A DNA stretch of 64,000 nucleotides. Origin: Amycolatopsis sp. QT-25. GTDB taxonomy: Bacteria > Actinomycetota > Actinomycetes > Mycobacteriales > Pseudonocardiaceae. The DNA lies in contig NZ_CP120210.1 in the NCBI RefSeq assembly GCF_029369745.1, positions 6,510,001-6,574,000 of the forward strand, in the 5' to 3' direction. Positions 50,076-58,716 of this stretch are shown piece after piece (the stretch's first letter is position 1; each line of letters begins with the position of its first letter). Position numbers and translations under genes: made by a program. Below the pieces are notes generated by a model. It was not told the DNA's origin and did no database searches. It saw only the letters and a program-made list of their open reading frames with translations.

Positions 50076-51148
50076 AACCCGCGGCACCGCCACTGGGCAT
50101 GCTGGCCGAGCTGACCCATCGCTGCCCGCTGCACTGTCCGTACTGTTCGAATCCGGTCGAGCTGATCGCCCGCGACGGCGAACTGTCCACTGAGGAATGG
50201 CTTTCCGTGCTGTCACAGGCACGGGAACTCGGTGTGCTCCAAGTGCACCTGTCCGGCGGCGAACCACTCGCCAGACCGGACCTGCCCATCCTGGTCGAAC
50301 ACGCCACGAAACTGGGTTGCTACGTGAACCTGGTGACGTCCGGGCTCGGTCTGACGGAGTCCAGATTGGACGATCTCGTCGAACGCGGCATCGCGCACAT
50401 CCAGCTGTCCGTGCAAGGCGCGACAGCCGAACGCGCGGACCGGCTCGCCGGCGCACGGGCCCACGACCGGAAACTGGTCGCGGCCGAGCTGATCAAGAAG
50501 GCGGGCCTGCCGCTTTCGGTGAACGTCGTCCTGCACCGGCAGAACCACGATCAGCTCGCCGGGATCATCGACCTCGCCGAAGCGATGGGCGCGGACCGGC
50601 TCGAACTGGCCAACACGCAGTACTACGGCTGGGCCCTGCGCAACCGCGACGCCCTGATGCCGACCAGGCGGCAACTCGACGAGGCCGAGCCGATCGTGCG
50701 CGCGGCCATCGAACGGCTGCGCGGTCGCATGGAGATCATCTACGTCGTCGCCGACTACTACGAGCGGTACCCGAAGCCCTGCATGTACGGCTGGGGCGCA
50801 CGGCAATTGACCGTGGCGCCCGACGGGAACGTGCTGCCGTGCCCCGCGTCGACGGCGATCGAGACGCTGGAATTCGACAACGTGCGGGACAGGCCGCTGG
50901 CGTGGATCTGGTACGAATCCGGTTCCTTCAACGCCTATCGCGGCGAGGACTGGATGCCGGACACCTGCGGCACCTGCGAACGCCGCGCGATCGACTTCGG
51001 CGGCTGCCGGTGCCAGGCGTTCCAGCTCATCGGCGACGCCGCGGCCACGGATCCGGTGTGCTCACGATCGCCCCAGCGCGACGTCGTCGACCTCATCCTC
51101 GCCACGCCCCCGAAAACGGACGACCTCGTGATGCGGGCGCCGCGATGA
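50066..51148 (+). CDS. pqqE: PqqA peptide cyclase, radical SAM enzyme PqqE
   Basis: A 360-residue radical SAM enzyme forming the Glu-Tyr carbon-carbon bond in PqqA. The SAM cluster motif is CPLHCPYC (C20, C24, C27). LSGGEPLARPDL follows, then QLSVQGATAERADRLAG. The SPASM domain near the C-terminus has CMYGWGARQLTVAPDGNVLPCP and CGTCERRAIDFGGCRCQAF, binding two further clusters. ATG 50066 lies inside pqqD. Its stop overlaps pqqB (ATGA). Confidence 0.96.
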   Translation: MDLKPAAPPLGMLAELTHRCPLHCPYCSNPVELIARDGELSTEEWLSVLSQARELGVLQVHLSGGEPLARPDLPILVEHATKLGCYVNLVTSGLGLTESRLDDLVERGIAHIQLSVQGATAERADRLAGARAHDRKLVAAELIKKAGLPLSVNVVLHRQNHDQLAGIIDLAEAMGADRLELANTQYYGWALRNRDALMPTRRQLDEAEPIVRAAIERLRGRMEIIYVVADYYERYPKPCMYGWGARQLTVAPDGNVLPCPASTAIETLEFDNVRDRPLAWIWYESGSFNAYRGEDWMPDTCGTCERRAIDFGGCRCQAFQLIGDAAATDPVCSRSPQRDVVDLILATPPKTDDLVMRAPR

Positions 51149-52008
51149 GGGTGATCCTGCTCGGCACCGCGGCGGGCGGCGGTTTCCCGCAATGGAACTG
51201 CGCCTGCGCGTTGTGCGTTTCGGCCGCGCCGCCGCGGACGCAGGACTGCGTCGCGGTGAGCGCGGACGGGCAGGGCTGGTACCTGCTCAACGCGTCACCG
51301 GACATCCGCGCGCAGATTCTCGCCACACCACCGTTGCGCGCCGGGCCCGGGCCGAGGGAGATCCCGCTGCGCGGGGTCCTGCTCACCGACGCCGAACTCG
51401 ATCATTCACTCGGCCTGCTTCTGCTGCGGGAAGCGGGCGGGCTGCCGGTGTGGGCGCCGGACGCCGTCCTGCACGCGCTGTCCGAACAGTTCCCCGCGCG
51501 CTCGATCATCGACGGCTACGGCGGCTGGGACTGGCTGCCGTCGTCGGAGGTCGCCATCGACGGTCTTCGGGTCAGCACGCTTCCCGTGAGCGACAAGCGG
51601 CCGAAGTACGCGCGTTCGTCCACCGAGGATGGTTCGTGGGTGGTGGCGTACCGGATCGAGGATCCGCAGACCGGCGGTGTCCTCGTGTACGCTCCCTGTC
51701 TGAAGAGCTGGCCGGACGGCTTCGACGAGTTCACCCGCGATGCCGGCCTCGTGTTGCTGGACGGAACCTTCTTCGCGCCGGACGAGATGTCGGGTGCCAC
51801 CGCGGCGAAGGTCGGCGACGGCGCCCAGCTGGCGATGGGGCATCTGCCGATCACCGGAAGTCTAGCGAAGCTCCGCCCCGGCCCGCGTTGGGCGTATACG
51901 CATCTGAACAACACGAACCCGGTGATCGACCCTGCCTCGCCGGAGCACGCCGCCGTCCTGGCCGGCGGCGCCTCACTTCCCTTGGACGGCAGTGAATTCA
52001 AGCTCTAG
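51145..52008 (+). CDS. pqqB: PQQ biosynthesis protein PqqB
   Basis: A 287-residue metallo-beta-lactamase-fold protein, an iron-dependent hydroxylase of the Glu-Tyr intermediate. LGTAAGGGFPQWNCACALC carries the conserved structural zinc cysteines. LTDAELDHSLGLLLLREAGG stands in place of the classical HxHxDH. DGTFFAPDEM and the C-terminal YTHLNNTNPVI are family hallmarks. It is last in the pqqA-C-D-E-B order. Its stop overlaps the stop of the convergent aldo/keto reductase remnant. Confidence 0.95.
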   Translation: MRVILLGTAAGGGFPQWNCACALCVSAAPPRTQDCVAVSADGQGWYLLNASPDIRAQILATPPLRAGPGPREIPLRGVLLTDAELDHSLGLLLLREAGGLPVWAPDAVLHALSEQFPARSIIDGYGGWDWLPSSEVAIDGLRVSTLPVSDKRPKYARSSTEDGSWVVAYRIEDPQTGGVLVYAPCLKSWPDGFDEFTRDAGLVLLDGTFFAPDEMSGATAAKVGDGAQLAMGHLPITGSLAKLRPGPRWAYTHLNNTNPVIDPASPEHAAVLAGGASLPLDGSEFKL

Positions 52009-52800
52009 GCGACGTCTTCCGGGCTCGCGCCCGACACGGGAACGGCGTCGGTAATGAGCCGATCGAGTTTGGTGAGGTCTTCCGCGGTGAGGTCGGCTTC
52101 GGCCGCGGTGAATTCTTTGAGCCGGTCGACGACGGCGAGATCGCGCCGGAAGATCTCCCCGGTGAACGCCGAAGACCGGGAACGTCAGTCGGCCTTCTCG
52201 AACGTCGTCTCCGGCGTGAAAAACCGGTCAGCAGGCCACTGCCCAGCGGGCTGTACATGAGCACGCCGATGTCGTTCTTCCGCGCGTACGGCAGCACAGT
52301 GGTTTCGACGTCACGGCGGAACAGGTGGTACGGCGGCTGCCAAGTCTCCACCGGACGGGTCCGGCCGAAGGCGGCCGGCCCCGCGGCGTCGTCGTTCGAG
52401 ACACCGACGTGCCGGATCTTTCCGGCGTCGACGAAATTCCTGCCGAGGTCGATGTGGTCGACGTCGAGGAAACGAAGGCTGTCCTCGATTCCCTGCGTCA
52501 GCCACTCACACCGGGAGTCGCGCGAGCGGTCGGAACGCGGCTCGATGCCGCCCTTCGTGGCGAGGACGAGGTTGTCGCGGTCGCGCTTGAGCTCTTCGCG
52601 CAACACCTTCCCGAGCATCGCTTCGGACATCCCGAAACCGTAGGCCTGGGCGGTGTCGAAGAAGTCGACTCGGAGTTCGCGGGCATAACGGATCGCGGCG
52701 ATGGCCGCGTCCTCGTCGAAGGAACCTCAGTCCCCGCCGAGCCGCCAAGGTGCCGAAAGCGATCCTCGAGACCACTCCTGCCCGGTGGCGTCGTACGCAT
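52005..52800 (-). pseudogene. Aldo/keto reductase with frameshifts and internal deletions
   Basis: Minus-strand pieces of one AKR: VSRIAFGTLAA followed, after a shift, by YARELRVDFFDTAQAYGFG with the catalytic Asp/Tyr; then EAMLGKVLREELKRDRDNLV, SLRFLDVDHIDL, a deletion, FVDAGKIRHVGVSNDDAAG, and PPYHLFRRDVETTVLPYARK. The later barrel strands and NADP-binding loop are gone, and the end reads AVPVSGASPEDVA in another frame. It faces the ArsR gene and may have been its target. Confidence 0.8.
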
Positions 52801-52905
52801 GACTTCAGCAGTGCACAGACGCCGGTTCACCACACCGGATCTCCCAGCCGACGAACCCCCAAATAACTGTTTGACGGTCGGCGTCCGGCAGCCGATACTC
52901 GCCTC

Positions 52906-53424
52906 ATGTCCGAATCTCCCGGCCTCGACGGGCTGCGTGTCCTCGCCCACCCCGTACGGTTGCGCATTCTGTCGCTTTTGACCGGTGTCGCGATGAGTGC
53001 GGCCGAGGTCGCGCGCGAACTCGGTGAGACACAGGCGAATGTCAGCTATCACCTGCGGCGGCTGCACGAGGCCGGCCTGCTCGACGTCGCCGAGGTGGTG
53101 CGGATTCGAGGAGGGCTGGCGAAACGCTACCGGCACGATCCGGAGTCCGGAGCGCGGTTCACCTCGACGAACCCGCGGGAGGAGCAGCTTCTCCTCGCGA
53201 CAATGGCCGAAGAACTCAAGCGCCGCAGCGAATTTCGCGTTCCGGGCGAACGCGCGTCGATGACGGACGCGGAGATGTGGGTCGACCGCGAGACCTGGGA
53301 GAAGGCGCTCGAACACGCGCGCGAACTGAGCAGGCTGCTGCACTCGGCCGCGCGGCCGCCCCGCACTCGGGACACGATCCCGGTCAGCGCGACGGTGTCG
53401 CTGTTCGAGATGACACGATCGTGA
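52906..53424 (+). CDS. ArsR-type winged-helix regulator
   Basis: A 172-residue regulator with an HTH_20/ArsR-like domain: LRVLAHPVRLRILSLLTGVAMSA, then EVARELGETQANVSYHLRRLHEAG and the wing RIRGGLAKRYRH. The second half is a helical domain (LATMAEELKRRSEF, REEQ) of the kind seen in regulators of MFS exporters. No metal-binding cysteines are present. The stop overlaps the MFS start (GTGA), so the pair is co-translated and probably autoregulated. Confidence 0.9.
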   Translation: MSESPGLDGLRVLAHPVRLRILSLLTGVAMSAAEVARELGETQANVSYHLRRLHEAGLLDVAEVVRIRGGLAKRYRHDPESGARFTSTNPREEQLLLATMAEELKRRSEFRVPGERASMTDAEMWVDRETWEKALEHARELSRLLHSAARPPRTRDTIPVSATVSLFEMTRS

Positions 53425-54641
53425 CGTCGCTGCGCGAGCCCCTGCGCCACCACAACTTCCGCTGGCTGATCGGCGGTCGCACGTTCGGGGAGTTCGGCAA
53501 CGCCGTCGCCCCGCTCGCGCTGGCGTTCGCGGTGATCGACCTGACCGGTTCGGCCGTCGACATCGGCATCGTCGTGGGCGCGCGTTCGGTGGCGAGCGTG
53601 GTGCTGCTGTTGTTCGGCGGGGTGCTGGCGGACCGGTTGCCGCGTTCGGTGATCCTGCAGGGCACCGAACTCGCCGCCACACTGACCCAGGCGGTCATCG
53701 CGACGAGTGTCCTTTGTGGATTCGCGTCGATCCCGCTGCTGGTCGGCCTCAGTGTGGTCAACGGCGCGGTGTCCGCGATCTCCGCGCCCGCCTCGGCGTC
53801 ACTGACCCCGTCGACGGTGCCCGCCGAACTGCTGGCACCGGCCAACGCCCTCGGCAGGCTGCTCTCGAACTCCGGCCGGATCGCCGGCGCCGGCCTCGGC
53901 GGCATCCTGGTCACCGCGGCCGGCCCCGGCTGGGCACTCGGCGGGAACGCGCTGCTGTTCCTGGGTTCCGCCCTGTCCTACCGGCGTATCCGCCTCAGCC
54001 GCCGGGAACGGGTCCCCGGCAGTCGCCCGCTGGCGGAACTCGCCGAAGGCTGGCGCGAGTTCCGGTCACGGACCTGGGTGTGGGTCGTGGTCGCGCAGTT
54101 CATGGTGGTGAACGCGGTCATCGCCGGCGGGATCGCGATCCTCGGTCCCGTCGTCGCCGACAGTAGTTTCGGCCGCTCCGGTTGGGGGTTCGCCCTCGCC
54201 GCGCAAACGATCGGCTCACTCGTCGGCGGGATCCTCGTGGCTCGATGGCAGCCACGGCGCGCGTTGTTCGTCGGCGTCGCGGTGATCCTTTTCGAAGCGC
54301 CGCCGTTGCTCCTTCTCGGCCAAGCGCCGTGGCTGCCGCTGCTGCTGGCGGCCATGTTCGTGTCCGGCCTGGCGATCGAACAGTTCGTGGTCGCGTGGGA
54401 CGTCTCGCTGCAGGAGAACGTGCCCGGCGAAAAGCTCGCGCGTGTCTACTCCTACGACATGCTCGGCTCCTTCATCGCCCTGCCGCTCGGCCAGATGGCG
54501 GCCGGGCCGGCCGCGCAGCACTTCGGGGTCGGCACGACGCTGCTCGCGTGCGCCGCCCTGGTCGTGACGGCCACCTGTCTCGCACTGTGCAGCAGCCAGG
54601 TGCGAGGGCTCGTCCGGAAGACCCACGCCGCCCGGCTCTGA
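53421..54641 (+). CDS. MFS transporter (enterobactin/macrolide-exporter-like, DHA3 type)
   Basis: A 406-residue membrane protein with about 12 helices. PLRHHNFRWLIGGRTFGEFGNAVAPLALAF is the typical DHA3 N-terminus. VLADRLPRSVILQGTEL is the loop-2/3 motif, and GRLLSNSGRIAGAGLGGILV lies in the centre. GTG 53421 overlaps the ArsR stop. The substrate is likely a drug or siderophore-like compound, derepressed through the coupled regulator. Confidence 0.9.
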   Translation: MTSLREPLRHHNFRWLIGGRTFGEFGNAVAPLALAFAVIDLTGSAVDIGIVVGARSVASVVLLLFGGVLADRLPRSVILQGTELAATLTQAVIATSVLCGFASIPLLVGLSVVNGAVSAISAPASASLTPSTVPAELLAPANALGRLLSNSGRIAGAGLGGILVTAAGPGWALGGNALLFLGSALSYRRIRLSRRERVPGSRPLAELAEGWREFRSRTWVWVVVAQFMVVNAVIAGGIAILGPVVADSSFGRSGWGFALAAQTIGSLVGGILVARWQPRRALFVGVAVILFEAPPLLLLGQAPWLPLLLAAMFVSGLAIEQFVVAWDVSLQENVPGEKLARVYSYDMLGSFIALPLGQMAAGPAAQHFGVGTTLLACAALVVTATCLALCSSQVRGLVRKTHAARL

Positions 54642-54686
54642 CCCCGTGGAAGTGACAGCAAAGGTCCCTTGCTCCCTTTCCGCAGG

Positions 54687-56063
54687 TCACGGCCAGGGAC
54701 GGACCTCCTCTAGCAGCTTCGCGACCGCGAGGACCAGGTCGTCGGAGTGCCGCGGGCCCACGATCTGCAGACCCACCGGGAGCCCACGGGAGGTGCGCCC
54801 CGCCGGGACGCTGATGGCGGGCTGCTGGGTCATGTTGAACGGGTAGGTGAACGGCGTCCAGTCCGGCCAGCCGCTCAGTCCGCTGCCCGGCGGCACCTCG
54901 TGCCCGGCTTCGAAGGCGGGAATCGGCAGGGTGGGCGTGATCAGCACGTCGTAGCGCGTGTGGAACTGGCCCATCAGGATGCCCAGCGCGGCCCGCTCCG
55001 AGTTGGCGTCGAGGTAGTCGCTCGCCGAGAAGGTCTTGCCGAGTTCCCACACCTTCCGCAGTCCGGGATCGACCTTCGCCTCCGAACCGGCGGGGAAGGC
55101 GTCCAGCCACTTGGCCGCCCCCGTCGACCACAAGATGTCGAAGGCGGGTTTGGGGTCGGTGAAGCCGGGGTCGGTCTCCTCGATGTGCAGACCCGCGTCG
55201 CCCAGCGACTGGACCGCCGACTTGACGATCGCCGCGACTTCCGGGTCGACGTCGACGAAGCCGAGCGTCGGCGAGTACGCGGCGATCAGCCCGCGCACGT
55301 CCCGGCGGACGGCTTCGCGGTAGGCCGAGACAGGCGGGGCGAGCGCGGCCGGGTCACGATGGTCGGGCATCGCGAGGACGTCGAGGAGCAGCGCCGTGTC
55401 GTCGACCGAACGCGCCATCGGGCCGGCGTGCGAGAGCGGCCCGAACGGGCTCGCCGGGAACAGCGGAATCCGGCCGTGCGTCGGCTTGAGGCCGACAATC
55501 CCGCAGAACGAAGCCGGAATCCGGATCGAGCCGCCGCCGTCGGTGCCGACGGAGAGTTCCCCCATCCCCGCCGCCACGGCCGCGGCGCTGCCCCCACTGG
55601 ACCCGCCCGCCGTCTTCGACGGGTCGATCGGGTTGCGGGTGATCCCGGTCAGCGTGTTGTCGGTGACGCCTTTCCACGCCAGTTCCGGCGTCGTGGTCTT
55701 CCCCAGCAGCACCAAGCCGTTCTCCCGCAGTCGCGCGGTGACCGGGCTGTCGACGTCCCATGCCTGGTCCGGGTCGATGCACCGCGAACCGCGCAGCGTC
55801 GGCCAGCCCTGGGTCAGGAACATGTCCTTGATCGAGGCCGGGACGCCGTCGAGCCAGCCGATCGGATTGCCGTCCCGCCAGCGGATTTCGGACGCTTTCG
55901 CCTGTTCGAGCGCGCCATCGGCTTCGACAAGGCAGAAAGCGTTCGTCTCACCGTCGCGTTCTTCGATGGCACGCAACGCGTTTTGAGTGGCCTCGACGGG
56001 GGACAGCTCTCCGGTGGCATACGCGGCGACGAGCTCACTCGCGGTCGACTTGGTGTCGTTCAT
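54687..56063 (-). CDS. Amidase signature family enzyme
   Basis: A 458-residue amidase hydrolysing a carboxamide to acid and ammonia. The Ser-cisSer-Lys triad is visible as K79 (ASIKDMF), S155 (TAGGSSGGSAAA) and S179 (GTDGGGSIRIPASFCG), with the normal 24-residue spacing between the serines. SLxGVPVSIKD-like and GLKPTHGRIPLFP blocks are in place. It follows the hydroxyacid dehydrogenase by 7 bases on the minus strand and would be transcribed from the promoter with the 57087 palindrome. The substrate may be an amide intermediate of the same catabolic route. Confidence 0.93.
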   Translation of the reverse strand: MNDTKSTASELVAAYATGELSPVEATQNALRAIEERDGETNAFCLVEADGALEQAKASEIRWRDGNPIGWLDGVPASIKDMFLTQGWPTLRGSRCIDPDQAWDVDSPVTARLRENGLVLLGKTTTPELAWKGVTDNTLTGITRNPIDPSKTAGGSSGGSAAAVAAGMGELSVGTDGGGSIRIPASFCGIVGLKPTHGRIPLFPASPFGPLSHAGPMARSVDDTALLLDVLAMPDHRDPAALAPPVSAYREAVRRDVRGLIAAYSPTLGFVDVDPEVAAIVKSAVQSLGDAGLHIEETDPGFTDPKPAFDILWSTGAAKWLDAFPAGSEAKVDPGLRKVWELGKTFSASDYLDANSERAALGILMGQFHTRYDVLITPTLPIPAFEAGHEVPPGSGLSGWPDWTPFTYPFNMTQQPAISVPAGRTSRGLPVGLQIVGPRHSDDLVLAVAKLLEEVRPWP

Positions 56064-56070
56064 CCGGCCC

Positions 56071-57060
56071 CTAACCTTGGCGAAGCGTCTCCGACGGCAC
56101 GTATCCGAGTTGCTTGTCCACGACGTTGCGCAGCGGCTCCCCCGCGCGCCAGCGACGGAAGTTGTCCGCGAACACCTCTACCAGAGTATTGCGCCAGCCG
56201 ACGAAGTCACCCGACATATGCGGCGAGATCAGCACGTTCTCCATAGTCCACAAAGGACTCTCAGGAGGTAGCGGCTCGGTGTCGAAGACGTCGAGCGCCG
56301 CCCCTCCGAGCGAGCCGTCCCGCAGCGCGCCGACCAGGTCCGAGGTGACCACCAGTTCGCCGCGGCCGACATTGACGAACCGCGCGCCGGGCTTCATCGT
56401 GGCGAAGGCCTCGGCGTCGAACATGCCTTTCGTCTGCTCGGTCAAGGGCGCGACCGCGACGACGTAATCCGCCTCGGGAAGATGGCGAACCAGGTCCGAA
56501 GAGGCGTACACGTCTCCGAAATCGGGATCGCCTGCACGAGGACGACGTCCGACGCCCGCCACCGACATCCCGGCCGCCCGCACCAGCCGCGCGATCGACC
56601 GGCCGATCGGCCCGGTGCCGACCACGAGCACCCGGCGACCGGAGATCCGCTCACTTTCCCGGTGCTTCCACTGCTTATGCCGCTGCAGGTCCCACGAACG
56701 GACGAAATCCTTGGCGAACGCGAGGACGACCCCGAGGACGTACTCGGCTATCGCCCCGTCGAACACCCCTCGCGAGTTGGTGAGTACGACGTCGCTCTCC
56801 CGCAGCCCGGGAAAGAGCACCGGGTCGACGCCCGCGCTGGCGATGTGCAGCCAGCGCAGCCGGTCGGCCGCGTGCCAGGCACCCGGGACGGCGGTCGAAA
56901 GGAAGTCGTAGACGAAGAACGCGTCGGCACCGGACAACGCGTCGGCCAACCCGGCCTCGTCGGTGTACCGAACCACCGCTTGGGCCTCGATGGCGCGCAT
57001 GTCCGGGGGGCGCGTGTCTCCGCAGAGCACCGCCAGCACAGGGGTCTCCGAGGCGATCAC
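56071..57060 (-). CDS. D-2-hydroxyacid dehydrogenase family protein
   Basis: A 329-residue NAD(P)-dependent oxidoreductase interconverting 2-oxo and D-2-hydroxy acids. The dinucleotide loop is VLVVGTGPIGRSIARLVRAAG. VGRGELVVTSDLVGALRDG carries the catalytic Arg region, ALDVFDTEPLP the Glu, and ISPHMSGD the His. The start is GTG 57060 with no ribosome site; TACGGT lies 6 bases before it and TTGACA 17 bases further, giving a leaderless promoter. It heads the operon with the amidase. Confidence 0.92.
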   Translation of the reverse strand: MIASETPVLAVLCGDTRPPDMRAIEAQAVVRYTDEAGLADALSGADAFFVYDFLSTAVPGAWHAADRLRWLHIASAGVDPVLFPGLRESDVVLTNSRGVFDGAIAEYVLGVVLAFAKDFVRSWDLQRHKQWKHRESERISGRRVLVVGTGPIGRSIARLVRAAGMSVAGVGRRPRAGDPDFGDVYASSDLVRHLPEADYVVAVAPLTEQTKGMFDAEAFATMKPGARFVNVGRGELVVTSDLVGALRDGSLGGAALDVFDTEPLPPESPLWTMENVLISPHMSGDFVGWRNTLVEVFADNFRRWRAGEPLRNVVDKQLGYVPSETLRQG

Positions 57061-57066
57061 GTTGAC

Positions 57067-57100
57067 ACCGTAAAAGTGGCTCGTATGATTGTCAACAATC
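57067..57100 (-). promoter_or_regulatory. Promoter with overlapping ATTGTCnACAAT operator (copy 1)
   Basis: Palindrome GATTGTCAACAATC at 57087-57100. Read on the minus strand it contains the -35 TTGACA (57095-57090), 17 bases before -10 TACGGT (57072-57067). A bound repressor would cover the -35. The site lies between the divergent hydroxyacid dehydrogenase and the first isomerase gene and could serve both. Confidence 0.75.
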
Positions 57101-57157
57101 CGAGGACGACCCCCGGAGCACCGGACTGTGACAGCAGAAGTTTCCGGAGGCTGAGAC

Positions 57158-57898
57158 TTGGATTTCGACTTACTGGAGTTCGAAGGCCCGTTGGCACAAC
57201 GTGGCATCGGCGTGATCGCCCCCTTCGACCTGGCCCTGGAACGCGAGCTGTGGCGCTGGGTGCCCATGGAGGTCTCCCTCCATCTGGCGCGGACGCCGTA
57301 CGAACCCGTCCCCGTCAGCATGGAGATGGCCCGGCTCGTCAGTGACAGCAGGCATCTCTCCGCCGCCACGCGAGACGTGCTCCACGTGGAGCCCGAAGTC
57401 GTCGCCTATCTGTGCGCCTCCGGAAGCTTCGTCAATGGTGTGGTCTACGAACGTTCTTTGACCAAGGCGATCTGCGACGCCGGCGCGACGGACGCCGTCA
57501 CCACGTCCGGAGCGCTGGCCGAGGTCCTGCACCAACTCGACCTTCACCGGCTCTCGGTGTTGACGCCCTATGACGGCGACCTGACCGGGAAGCTGCACGA
57601 CTTCCTGGCCGAACTCGACGTCCGCACCGTCTCCAGCGACCATCTCGGCCTGGGCGGCGGCATCTGGAAGGTCGGCTACCGGACCATCGCCGAACGCATC
57701 CTCGCCGCCGACCACGCCGACGCGGAAGCCATCTTCGTCAGCTGCACCAACCTCCCCACCTACGATCTGATCGAGCCGCTCGAAAGCGCGCTCGGCAAAC
57801 CCGTCCTCACCGCGAACCAGCTCACGATGTGGGCCTGTCTCCGGCGGATGAACCTGCCGATCGTCGGGCCCGGCAAGTGGCTACGAGAGGTCGACTGA
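57158..57898 (+). CDS. Maleate isomerase / Asp-Glu racemase superfamily protein, two-cysteine
   Basis: A 246-residue protein of the maleate cis-trans isomerase / arylmalonate decarboxylase / EutA group. Both catalytic cysteines are present: C86 in AYLCASGSF and C196 in FVSCTNLPTYD, 110 apart as in maleate isomerase. VLTPYDGDLTGKLHDFL and GKPVLTANQLTMWACLRRM are family blocks. The start is TTG 57158, supported by GGAGG 7 bases upstream. It probably isomerises or racemises a dicarboxylate-like intermediate; the exact substrate is unknown. Confidence 0.85.
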   Translation: MDFDLLEFEGPLAQRGIGVIAPFDLALERELWRWVPMEVSLHLARTPYEPVPVSMEMARLVSDSRHLSAATRDVLHVEPEVVAYLCASGSFVNGVVYERSLTKAICDAGATDAVTTSGALAEVLHQLDLHRLSVLTPYDGDLTGKLHDFLAELDVRTVSSDHLGLGGGIWKVGYRTIAERILAADHADAEAIFVSCTNLPTYDLIEPLESALGKPVLTANQLTMWACLRRMNLPIVGPGKWLREVD

Positions 57899-57910
57899 CC
57901 TCTTCCCTTA

Positions 57911-57924
57911 CGATTGTCGACAAT
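57911..57924 (+). promoter_or_regulatory. ATTGTCnACAAT operator (copy 2)
   Basis: GATTGTCGACAATC, a perfect 14-bp palindrome, in the 44-base gap between the two isomerase-family genes, 18 bases before GTG 57943. It suggests separate or additional control of the downstream pair, which includes the GntR gene. Confidence 0.8.
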
Positions 57925-57942
57925 CTGCCCTCCGGAGGTCCC

Positions 57943-58713
57943 GTGCCCATCTCGCCGCTCACCCCACCCGAGCCGCCGTCCGCGACGACCACGATCGGAT
58001 TCATCTACCCCGACCACGCGGCCGAAGACGACTACCCGCTCGCGGAGCAACTCCTCGGTGGGGACATGGCCGGGATCAAGCTGCCGGTCGAGCACATCTA
58101 CGGGACCGATCTGCACGCCGTCCCGGAACTGCTCGACCTCGGTAGCGAAAGCCGGCTCGCCGACGGCGCCGCACTGCTGGCCAAACACGAACCGGACGCG
58201 GTGGTGTGGGCGTGCACCAGCGGCAGTTTCGTCTACGGCTGGGAAGGCGCCCGCGACCAGGCCGACCAGCTGGCCGCCGTCGCCGGTGTTCCGGCGTCGA
58301 GCACCTCTTTCGCCTTCGTCCACGCCGCTCGGGCCCTCGGTGTCCGGCGGGTCGCGGTCGCCGCCAGCTATCCGGACGACATCGCGCGGTTGTTCGTCGA
58401 GTTCCTCGGCGCGGGCGGGATCGAAGTGGTCTCGATGGGCAGCGCGGACATCGACACCGCCGCCGAGGTCGGCGAGCTCAGTCCGGAAGCCGTCGTCGAA
58501 CTCGCCGTGAGCCGCGATCACCCGGCCGCCGACGCGCTGCTCGTCCCCGACACCGCCATGCGCACCCTCGGCGAGATCAACACGCTCGAGACCCGGCTCG
58601 GCAAGCCGGTGCTGACCGCCAATCAGGTCACCGTCTGGGAAGGGCTGCGGCTCACGGGAAAGTCGCCGCTCGTCCGCACACTGGGCGCGCTGTTCGGAAG
58701 AAGGAGCGACTGA
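57943..58713 (+). CDS. Maleate isomerase-family protein lacking the second catalytic cysteine
   Basis: A 256-residue paralogue of the preceding protein: TIGFIYPDHAAEDDYPLAEQ, then C91 in VVWACTSGSFVYGW, VAVAASYPDDIARLFVEFLG, and GKPVLTANQVTVWEGLRLTG. At the second catalytic position it reads LLVPDTAMRT, with D203 where the paralogue has C196. One-cysteine members include decarboxylases, so the chemistry probably differs, or the two proteins form a hetero-oligomer. GTG 57943 has GGAGG close upstream. It ends 3 bases before the GntR gene. Confidence 0.85.
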   Translation: MPISPLTPPEPPSATTTIGFIYPDHAAEDDYPLAEQLLGGDMAGIKLPVEHIYGTDLHAVPELLDLGSESRLADGAALLAKHEPDAVVWACTSGSFVYGWEGARDQADQLAAVAGVPASSTSFAFVHAARALGVRRVAVAASYPDDIARLFVEFLGAGGIEVVSMGSADIDTAAEVGELSPEAVVELAVSRDHPAADALLVPDTAMRTLGEINTLETRLGKPVLTANQVTVWEGLRLTGKSPLVRTLGALFGRRSD

Positions 58714-58716
58714 ACC

